Positions 1-6,568 of a stretch of 20,756 nucleotides of DNA are shown here, one piece after another. A model generated the notes under the pieces. It was not told the DNA's origin. It did no database searches and saw only the letters and a list, made by a program, of their open reading frames with translations. A program made the position numbers and the translations under genes. The stretch is from Spirochaetaceae bacterium UBA1306 (GTDB taxonomy: Bacteria; Spirochaetota; Spirochaetia; Treponematales; Rectinemataceae): contig DBTW01000219.1 of the NCBI GenBank assembly GCA_002307245.1, forward strand, positions 1 through 20,756, given 5' to 3'. Every line of letters begins with the position of its first letter. Positions within the stretch are counted from its first letter, which is position 1.

Positions 1-468
1 GGAATAGAAATGGCTCGTAAGCCTGATGGAACCGTATCAATTAAGCCCGCGTGCGCTAGAAAGCGGGGCGGCCTTGATTTTCCTTGTGCGGACGGCTATT
101 TTGTACTGATCGACCGCCCTCGAAGGGTCCGAGTCGGCAAGCTAGAGGTTAGCGCCTTTTGGTTAGCCGACCCTCGGCCTGCGGGCGAGCGCCCCGGTAT
201 CCGCGCCGACGCCTTCCGTTTTCCACTCGTAGTACGATCGAGGCGTCCTGGCGACGCGATCGCCCTGCAACGCGGGACGAAGCGCCTGGATGCGCTCTTC
301 TCGGAGTGGGGCCTGCCGGAGGGCGACCGCGGGTCGGTGCCCGTAGTCGAGGATCGCGATGGAATCGTCGCTGTCCTTGCCGCGGGCTTAGGCGGTAAGG
401 ATAGGTTCCGCGCGCATCCGCAGGACGGCGGCGCGCGATGCCTCTCGGTCATCGTGAAAGGAGCCTGA
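1..468 (+). CDS. tilS: tRNA(Ile)-lysidine synthase, C-terminal part (5' end outside window)
   Basis: This is the end of a gene that enters from the left edge; the frame is open from base 1, so the ATG at 10 is probably internal. The visible C-terminal half matches the TilS C-terminal domain: a strand pattern leading to the motif VRSRRPGDAI, then GTKRLDALFSEWGLPEGDR and a final VPVVEDRDGIVAVLA strand. TilS adds lysine to the wobble cytidine of the AUA-reading tRNA-Ile, converting it to lysidine in the cytoplasm. The catalytic PP-loop ATP pyrophosphatase domain would lie upstream and is not seen. The tilS-ftsH order is common in many bacteria and supports the call. The stop lies 6 bases before the ftsH ATG, so the two are probably co-transcribed. 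Confidence 0.85.
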   Translation, partial: GIEMARKPDGTVSIKPACARKRGGLDFPCADGYFVLIDRPRRVRVGKLEVSAFWLADPRPAGERPGIRADAFRFPLVVRSRRPGDAIALQRGTKRLDALFSEWGLPEGDRGSVPVVEDRDGIVAVLAAGLGGKDRFRAHPQDGGARCLSVIVKGA

Positions 469-474
469 GCACCG

Positions 475-2346
475 ATGGATTTCGACGATCAGAATCCGCC
501 TCCCCCGCGCAAGACCGGACAGGGCCCAGAAGGCCCCGCCCGCGGCAGCAGGGCGGCGCTCGCCCTCTTCCTCTCGCTCGGCGTGCTCTTCTCGGCCCTA
601 TTCCTCTTCAACGACCGCGGGGTAGCCAATGAGATTACCTACTCGTCCTTCCTCACCAGCCTGAGCCAAGGCGAGGTGGACTCGGTCAAGATATTGGACC
701 AATCCGAGATCCAGGGCACCCTAAAAGGCAAGACTGGGGCCCAAGCCCTGTTCCGGACCATGATTCCCTATTCCGATCCCGGCCTCCTAGAGCGGCTCCG
801 CGACAAGGAAGTGAAGGTATCCGGCGGGCTCAAGGGCGCGAGCCCCTGGCAGCTCATCATCGAATTCGCGCCTTGGATCTTCGGATTCTTCATCATTTGG
901 CTCATGCTCCGCCAAGTGCAGGGCAACAACAAGGCTTTCAGCTTCGGCAAGAGCAGGGCCAAGCGCTACGTCGAGCCGACGAAGAAGACCACCTTCTCCG
1001 ATGTCGCCGGGCAGAAAGAGGCTAAGTACGAACTCCTCGAGGTCGTCGACTACCTCAAGAACCCGCAGAAATTCGTCAAGATGGGCGCGCGCATCCCCAA
1101 GGGATGCCTTCTCGTCGGCATGCCGGGCACGGGCAAGACCCTGCTCGCCAAGGCCGTCGCCGGCGAGGCCAACGTGCCCTTCTTCCATATGTCCGGCTCG
1201 GATTTCGTCGAGATGTTCGTGGGCGTTGGGGCGAGCCGCGTCCGGGACCTATTCGAGCAGGGTAGGCGTAGCGCCCCGTGCATCATTTTCATCGACGAGC
1301 TCGACGCCGTGGGCAGAACCCGCGGCGCGGGCTACGGCGGGGGGCACGACGAGCGCGAGCAGACCCTCAATCAGATGCTCGTCGAGATGGACGGCTTCGA
1401 CACGAAGGACGGGGTCATCATCCTCGCCGCCACGAACCGCCCCGATGTCCTCGATCCCGCCCTGCTTAGGCCCGGGCGCTTCGACCGCCAGGTCGTCGTG
1501 GCGATGCCGGACGTTCAGGAGCGCGAGGACATCCTGGCCATTCACATGAAGAAGATCCCCGTGGACGCGGCCGTCGACGTATCGCGACTGGCTCGCGCAA
1601 CGCCCGGGACCTCGGGGGCCGACCTGGCGAACCTCGTCAACGAGGCCGCTCTCTTCGCCATCAGGAAGAACCGAGCGACCGTCTTCATGGATGATTTCGA
1701 GGACGCGCGCGACAAGCTCCTCATGGGCGTGGCGCGCAAGAGCCTCGTCATCACCGAGAGCGAGAAGCGCGCCACGGCCATCCACGAGGCGGGCCACGCC
1801 CTCATCCACTACCACCTCAAGCACTCCGATCCCCTACACAAGGTGACGGTCATTCCCAGGGGCCGCGCCCTCGGGCTCACCGTCTCCCTGCCGGAGAAGG
1901 ATGTCTATTCGCAGTCGAGGTCCTGGCTCGAGGACCGCATCTCCATCATGTACGGCGGCTTCGCAGCCGAGAAGCTCATATACGGAGAGACCACCACGGG
2001 CACGGCTCAGGACATCAGGCAGGCCACCGACTTCGCCAGGAAGATGGTCTGCGAATGGGGCATGGCCGACCAGATGGGGCCCGTGGCCTACGGCGCCGAG
2101 GACGAGCCCATCTTCATCGGCAAGGAGATCGCCCAGCACAAGGACTATTCCGAGGACACGGCCATGAGGATCGACGCCGCCATCAAGAAGATCCTCGAGA
2201 CGGCACTTGTTCGCGTGACGTCGATCCTCACCGAGCACCGCGACCAGCTCGAGAAGCTCGCCGAGGCCCTCGTGATACGCGAGACGCTCGAGGACTCCGA
2301 AATACGCGTCCTGCTCGGCTTCGCTCCCCGAGAGGCCAGGGCCTGA
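475..2346 (+). CDS. ftsH: ATP-dependent zinc metalloprotease FtsH
   Basis: A 623-residue membrane-anchored AAA+ protease that degrades misfolded membrane proteins and short-lived regulators. It has a short proline-rich cytoplasmic N-terminus, a first membrane span at about residues 27-45, a periplasmic FtsH-extracellular domain, and a second span at about 125-145. The AAA module follows: Walker A GMPGTGKT (about 215-222), Walker B FIDELDA (D274, E275) and the second region of homology ATNRPDVLDPALLRPGRFDR. The M41 peptidase has HEAGH (H437, E438, H441) and a distal zinc ligand D513 in TAQDIRQ. Walker A has Met where most FtsH proteins have Pro (GPPGTGKT). Length is normal for the family. An AAAGGAG ribosome site (457-463) lies 11 bases before the ATG, inside the end of tilS. 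The next gene starts 2 bases after the stop. Confidence 0.97.
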   Translation: MDFDDQNPPPPRKTGQGPEGPARGSRAALALFLSLGVLFSALFLFNDRGVANEITYSSFLTSLSQGEVDSVKILDQSEIQGTLKGKTGAQALFRTMIPYSDPGLLERLRDKEVKVSGGLKGASPWQLIIEFAPWIFGFFIIWLMLRQVQGNNKAFSFGKSRAKRYVEPTKKTTFSDVAGQKEAKYELLEVVDYLKNPQKFVKMGARIPKGCLLVGMPGTGKTLLAKAVAGEANVPFFHMSGSDFVEMFVGVGASRVRDLFEQGRRSAPCIIFIDELDAVGRTRGAGYGGGHDEREQTLNQMLVEMDGFDTKDGVIILAATNRPDVLDPALLRPGRFDRQVVVAMPDVQEREDILAIHMKKIPVDAAVDVSRLARATPGTSGADLANLVNEAALFAIRKNRATVFMDDFEDARDKLLMGVARKSLVITESEKRATAIHEAGHALIHYHLKHSDPLHKVTVIPRGRALGLTVSLPEKDVYSQSRSWLEDRISIMYGGFAAEKLIYGETTTGTAQDIRQATDFARKMVCEWGMADQMGPVAYGAEDEPIFIGKEIAQHKDYSEDTAMRIDAAIKKILETALVRVTSILTEHRDQLEKLAEALVIRETLEDSEIRVLLGFAPREARA

Positions 2347-2348
2347 CC

Positions 2349-4256
2349 GTGAGGGCCGAGCTCAGAGCTACGCTCGTGGCCGCGGCCCTTTTCGTCTGCC
2401 TCGCCGCATCCCCTCCCGCCCGCGCCGAGTCCGGTGACGAAAGCGCGCCCCGGGCGCTCCTCGACCTAGCCAGACTTTCCGCGGGCGCGGGCGATTGGCC
2501 CACCGCCTCCGCCTGCCTCGTCGAGGCACTCGTCGGGGCTCCCCTGGATTCCGACATCCTCTATCTCTCGGCCCTGTCCCTCGCCAAGCTCGGCGCTCCC
2601 CTGGCCGACCCCCTCGCGAAGCTCGACGCCGCCCTCTCGAGCGGTCGATTCTCCTACTACTCTAAGCGCGATGCCGCCCTGCTCAAGGCTGAGCTCCTGG
2701 TCCGGGAGCGGAGATGGGCCGCGGCCCTGGGGGCCCTTGGGGCGCCCTCCGTCTCGGCATCCTCCGACCCCTCCTACGCGATGATACGCGCCAAGGCCCT
2801 GGCCTTTTCCGGGCAGTCGGCGGCCTTCACGGCCGAGATAGGCGGAGACTTGCGCCGCTTCCCCGACGACAGCTCCTTCGCGCGGCTCTTCCTTTCGCGC
2901 TTGCGCGATAAGCCCGTCTCCTCGGCCGATCGAGCGATAGGCGACCTAATCCTCGATCGCCTCCCGCGCTATGCCCTCGTGGACCCGGAACTGCCCGTCC
3001 TCGCCCTGCCTCTCATGCCTGAAGCCTCGTCGCGGAGAGACGCTGTGCTCGCCTACCGCGCCGGCGGCGGCAAGAGCGCGGCGGCGACCCTGCGCGCGCT
3101 CGAATATGGCCTCATCGACGAGGGGGAAGCCGCGTCGGAACTCCTCGCGGGCGCCTACCGGCCTTCCCTTGTAGATCTCCAATCGCTCAATGCCCTCGCC
3201 GGGAGCGCCGCGGGCAGGGAAGCCGTCCATGTCGCCCTCGCCGCTTGGTCGGGCGACTTGGCGCTCGATAGCGAGGGCGACGGCGTATCAGAAGGCTCGA
3301 TAAGCCTCGACCGGGGCCTGACGACGCGTTTCGCCCTCGATTCCGACCAGGACGGGGAACGCGACTTCCGGGCTGATTTTACCGAAGGCCTCCCATCCCA
3401 TGTATCACTGATACGCGGAAAGGTCGAGATTAGCGTCGAGTATTCCTCCTATCCTGCCGTAGCCGCGATTCGCTTCGACGATCAAGGCGAATCGAGAATC
3501 TATTCCTTCGGTCCCGACGGCCTAAGCTACGCGCCTCTTGCCATGCGCGGCTTTTCGGGTACGGGCAAAGGGGAGCTGCTCCTGCCCTTCCTCAATCCGG
3601 TCGTCGATCCCTCCGAAAGGACTTGCGCATCTTCCGCCCTCTCCGTAGAGCGCAAAGGGGGAGATGAGAGCGAGCTCGTCATACTCGACAAGGGGCTCCC
3701 CGTGTCGGCCAGCTCGTTCCGCGACGGGAAAGCCTATTCCCAGGGCTTCTACGAAAAGGGCAGGCGGAGCCACGAGCTCGTCGACCTCGACGGCGACGGC
3801 CGCTTCGAGATGGAGCGTAGCTTCGGCACGGGGCCCGAAGGCGCATGGATGCCGACCTGGGCCCGCCTGGACGCCGACGGCGATGGCCTGTACGAATACC
3901 GGGAACAGCTAATCCCCCCGCACCTGAAGGAATGGGACTACGACGGCAACGGGAGCGTCGACGCTCGCCAGCTCGAGAAGGAAGACTGTTCGATCGTGAA
4001 GGATTTTTCCTCGCGCCTAGACGGCCGCCTGGACGAGTCCCTGGTCGTGAAATCCGGCAAGCTCGTCTCGCTCGTCCGCGACGGCATCGCCCTCCAGCTG
4101 CAGCGCGACGCCAATCCCTCGCTGACCTGGATCGGACGCAAGCCATTTGACCTGGGAAGTAACCTCCCACCAGGCGAAGGAGTTTTCTCATATATGGACC
4201 TGCGATATACCTTAACGAGGGTCGGGAGCCTGGCCTTCGCGGAGCTCGTGCCTTGA
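2349..4256 (+). CDS. exported TPR-like protein with EF-hand-type calcium-binding repeats
   Basis: A protein of about 635 residues of unknown function. I chose the GTG at 2349, two bases after the ftsH stop, because it gives a clean Sec signal peptide (RAELRATLVAAALFVCLAA, cleavage near ARA-ES at about residues 26-28). The open frame extends further upstream, but only through ftsH. After the signal peptide comes an alpha-helical repeat region (about 30-290) that reads like degenerate TPRs. The C-terminal half carries five short acidic loops of the DxDGDG type: D307 (DSEGDG), D331 (DSDQDG), D479 (DLDGDG), D508 (DADGDG) and D530 (DYDGNG). These resemble EF-hand or dockerin-type calcium loops, often with an acidic residue at position 9. 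Periplasmic or outer-membrane-facing location is likely. Its position between ftsH and an HtrA-like protease suggests an envelope role, but no enzymatic motif is visible. Confidence 0.8.
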   Translation: MRAELRATLVAAALFVCLAASPPARAESGDESAPRALLDLARLSAGAGDWPTASACLVEALVGAPLDSDILYLSALSLAKLGAPLADPLAKLDAALSSGRFSYYSKRDAALLKAELLVRERRWAAALGALGAPSVSASSDPSYAMIRAKALAFSGQSAAFTAEIGGDLRRFPDDSSFARLFLSRLRDKPVSSADRAIGDLILDRLPRYALVDPELPVLALPLMPEASSRRDAVLAYRAGGGKSAAATLRALEYGLIDEGEAASELLAGAYRPSLVDLQSLNALAGSAAGREAVHVALAAWSGDLALDSEGDGVSEGSISLDRGLTTRFALDSDQDGERDFRADFTEGLPSHVSLIRGKVEISVEYSSYPAVAAIRFDDQGESRIYSFGPDGLSYAPLAMRGFSGTGKGELLLPFLNPVVDPSERTCASSALSVERKGGDESELVILDKGLPVSASSFRDGKAYSQGFYEKGRRSHELVDLDGDGRFEMERSFGTGPEGAWMPTWARLDADGDGLYEYREQLIPPHLKEWDYDGNGSVDARQLEKEDCSIVKDFSSRLDGRLDESLVVKSGKLVSLVRDGIALQLQRDANPSLTWIGRKPFDLGSNLPPGEGVFSYMDLRYTLTRVGSLAFAELVP

Positions 4257-6151
4257 ACGGCATGTTACGGCCCGGCGCCAAGATGGCCATCGCCGCGGTG
4301 GCCATCCTAACCCTGTCGGCGGCCTGTGTAAGCGCTCCGCCTAAGGACAGCGAGAAGGCGGCCCCTTCGTATGCCGACTTAAAGAAGGATCAGCTAAAGG
4401 AGCTCGAGGCCGCGGATGCTTCGCGGGCCCTCGAAGCCGTCGCTTCTTTGCTGGATTCCGTCTCGGCGCGGGCCGCTTCGGGTCCTTCCGACGAGGACCT
4501 GACCGCCATCGCCAGTGAGGCTATAGCCTCGATACTCGCCGATTACGATTCGTCCCTCACGGCGAAGGACTTTCCCAAGGCCCTCTCCCGACTGGATAGC
4601 CTTCGCGCCTTGGCGGCTTATCCTCGTTTCGCCGCCCTCCTCCCGGAGCGAGCCGCCGCGGAAGCCTCGGCCTGGCGTGAGCGGCATGTTTCGATCCTCG
4701 TCTCCGAAGCCGAGGGCTTTTTCGCGAAAAAACAATCCGCGCCGGCCCTGGTCGTATTCGTCGAGGCCCTCGGCGTCGCCAAGGAGGGGGGCGCTACGGG
4801 CAAGCCCCTGCTGTCGGATGCAGAGCTCGGATTATGGGCGGGAAGGGCCCTTGAGGCGCGCGATAGGCGCTCCCTAAGGCTCCTCTGCGCCGAAATATCG
4901 GCCCGAGCCCTTCCCCTTCCGGCCGGATCGGCAGATTTTATCGCGACCCGCGATCCAATGTCATCCATGCGCGAAGGCGTCGTCACCATTCGGGTCGACA
5001 GGGGCATCAAGATAGAGCAAGGCCTCGGCGTGCCGGACCGCGTCCTCGGCACGGCCTTTTACATCGATCGCTCGGGCTACGCCATCACCAACTACCATGT
5101 CATCGCGAGCGAAGTCGATCCGGAGTACGAAGGCTATTCGCATATGTCCGTGAAGCCGGCGGATTCGCCCGAGGATCGCATCGGCGCCAAGGTGATCGGC
5201 TACGATAGGCTCCTCGACCTGGCCCTCATCAAGGTCGATACCGTCCCCGAATACGTCTTCTCGCTCTCCGACGGGGCGCAGCTGGCCGCGGGCCAGAAGA
5301 TCTACGCCATTGGCTCGCCCGCGGGGCTCGAGAATACGGTGACTTCGGGAATCGTCAGCGCGGTGGGCAGGAAGATCCTTCAGACGGGCAGCGCAATCCA
5401 GATCGACGCCGCCCTCAACCCGGGCAATTCAGGTGGCCCCCTCCTCGACGAGTCGGGCGACGCCGTAGGCATAGTGTTCGCCGGCATGACCCAATACCAG
5501 AGCCTCAACTTCGCCATCCCGGCCGAATGGCTCCTCAAGGTCCTGCCCGACCTCTTCCGCGGCGGCGAAGTGCGAAGGGCTTGGCTGGGCCTCGCCCTCG
5601 CCGAGAAGGAATCGGGCCCGCGCCAGACCGGCATCGAGATCACGTACCGCCATCCCTCGGCGGCGGCTGGTATAGAGGAAGGAGATCGCCTCCTCAGTAT
5701 CGACGGCAAGGAACCCAAGGACATCCCCGCCACCCAAGCTTCGCTCCTAAGGAGTTATCCCGGGGTGCTCGCCCTGGTGCGGGTGCGGTCTGGAGGCCTC
5801 GAGAAGACCCTCCTACGGAGCCTCGGCGAGAGGCCCTATTCGCCCATGGATTCGGCTACGAGGCTCGATAGGAAGGAAAGGCTGTTCCCGGTCCTCTACG
5901 GCATGTCCCTCACTCCTCTACCCTCTACGCTGCTGGAATCCGCGAATTTCAGCGTGGCCAAGGTATGGCCTGGATCTATAGCCGATGAATCGGGCCTATC
6001 CGAGAACGATCCGATCGCCTTGAAGCGCTTCGTCGTGGATCGCGAACAGCGGGCCGCCTATATCCAGATTTACGTAAAGAAAAGAAAGGCAGGCTTCTTG
6101 GAGAGCATCATCCAGATCCCGGCCAGCCTCGAAATAGCCAGCTTCATCTAG
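4253..6151 (+). CDS. HtrA/DegP-like trypsin-family serine protease, predicted lipoprotein
   Basis: About 632 residues. The N-terminus has a lipoprotein signal with lipobox LSAAC (Cys25 counted from the TTG), so the protein is probably lipid-anchored and faces the periplasm. A helical, alanine-rich region (about 30-230) has no domain I recognise. The chymotrypsin-fold protease follows with an intact triad: H282 in TNYHVIAS, D322 in LLDLALIKVD, and S393 in NPGNSGGPLLD. A PDZ domain (about 440-530, with AGIEEGDRLLSIDGKEP) follows, and a second PDZ-like segment (about 555-620, with VWPGSIADESGLSENDP). I chose the TTG at 4253 because GGAG (4241-4244) sits 8 bases upstream; the ATG at 4262 is the alternative and would be 17 bases from that site. 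Either start overlaps or abuts the preceding stop. Likely an envelope protease in one operon with ftsH. Confidence 0.9.
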   Translation: MNGMLRPGAKMAIAAVAILTLSAACVSAPPKDSEKAAPSYADLKKDQLKELEAADASRALEAVASLLDSVSARAASGPSDEDLTAIASEAIASILADYDSSLTAKDFPKALSRLDSLRALAAYPRFAALLPERAAAEASAWRERHVSILVSEAEGFFAKKQSAPALVVFVEALGVAKEGGATGKPLLSDAELGLWAGRALEARDRRSLRLLCAEISARALPLPAGSADFIATRDPMSSMREGVVTIRVDRGIKIEQGLGVPDRVLGTAFYIDRSGYAITNYHVIASEVDPEYEGYSHMSVKPADSPEDRIGAKVIGYDRLLDLALIKVDTVPEYVFSLSDGAQLAAGQKIYAIGSPAGLENTVTSGIVSAVGRKILQTGSAIQIDAALNPGNSGGPLLDESGDAVGIVFAGMTQYQSLNFAIPAEWLLKVLPDLFRGGEVRRAWLGLALAEKESGPRQTGIEITYRHPSAAAGIEEGDRLLSIDGKEPKDIPATQASLLRSYPGVLALVRVRSGGLEKTLLRSLGERPYSPMDSATRLDRKERLFPVLYGMSLTPLPSTLLESANFSVAKVWPGSIADESGLSENDPIALKRFVVDREQRAAYIQIYVKKRKAGFLESIIQIPASLEIASFI

Positions 6152-6181
6152 CCTTTACTCGCCTCTCCCGACTCTCCGCAC

Positions 6182-6209
6182 TTGCTTTTTTACACCGCCG
6201 ATCTATAGT
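6182..6209 (+). promoter_or_regulatory. sigma-70-type promoter for the chemosensory operon
   Basis: An A+T-rich island in an otherwise G+C-rich window. TTGCTT (6182-6187) and TATAGT (6204-6209) are separated by 16 bases and resemble the -35 and -10 hexamers (TTGACA, TATAAT). It lies in the only sizeable intergenic gap on the + strand of the first 15 kb. The start of transcription would fall near 6216, leaving a very short leader that still contains AGGAG (6219-6223), 8 bases before the ATG at 6232. This is inferred from sequence pattern only. Confidence 0.6.
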
Positions 6210-6231
6210 TATAAAACCAGGAGTTCCCAGC

Positions 6232-6555
6232 ATGGAAGTCAACTCGTCCCCCAGGATCATAAACCTCAGCGGCTCATTGAACGTCGAGAGAGCCGCAGCC
6301 CTCAAGACGGAGCTCGCCGAAGCCCTGGCCGGCGACGACAAGCTCCTCCTCGGCTTCTCGGCCGCGGAGGAGCTCGATTTACCCTGCCTCCAGGTCATCA
6401 TCGCCGCGAAGAAATCGGCGGAGGCAACGGGCAAGGAACTGCATTTCATGGGCAGCCTGCCTCGAGGCATCGCCAAGCGGCTCGCCGCCTGCGGTTTCCT
6501 GCGCGATTCTTCGGATCAGGCCGACGGACTCGAATCGTCCCTGACCGGGTTCTAG
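6232..6555 (+). CDS. small STAS-domain protein, CheS/anti-sigma-antagonist-like
   Basis: A 107-residue single-domain protein. The pattern IINLSGSLNVERAAALKTEL, a central hydrophobic strand, then LDLPCLQVIIAAKK and LHFMGSLPRGIAKRLAACGF fits the STAS fold of anti-sigma-factor antagonists and of the STAS proteins found next to some cheA genes. In phosphorylatable members the loop before the second helix holds Ser or Thr (DSSG, or DLSCLQ in the MlaB-like group). Here that position is Pro51 (DLPCLQ), so regulation by serine phosphorylation at this site is unlikely. It is the first gene behind the promoter at 6182-6209 and lies just before cheA, so it may act as a CheA partner. The start is fixed by AGGAG at 6219-6223. 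Confidence 0.82.
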   Translation: MEVNSSPRIINLSGSLNVERAAALKTELAEALAGDDKLLLGFSAAEELDLPCLQVIIAAKKSAEATGKELHFMGSLPRGIAKRLAACGFLRDSSDQADGLESSLTGF

Positions 6556-6562
6556 GCGGAGG
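6556..6562 (+). promoter_or_regulatory. ribosome binding site that decides the cheA start
   Basis: GCGGAGG touches the ATG at 6563 with no spacer, which is too close to serve it. The next in-frame ATG at 6569 has a 6-base spacer and is the better start. Confidence 0.6.
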
Positions 6563-6568
6563 ATGCCA

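Noticed and set aside
2055..2348. Upstream extension of the TPR-like gene into ftsH
   Set aside because: The extension is Arg-rich out-of-frame ftsH sequence; the GTG at 2349 gives a proper signal peptide.
4151..4174. Short inverted repeat CCTGG/CCAGG with inner GGGA/TCCC
   Set aside because: It lies inside a coding region, allows competing pairings and has no T run.
6160..6191. Possible terminator after the HtrA-like gene ending in a T run (6186-6191)
   Set aside because: No stable stem precedes the T run, which instead overlaps the proposed -35 element.
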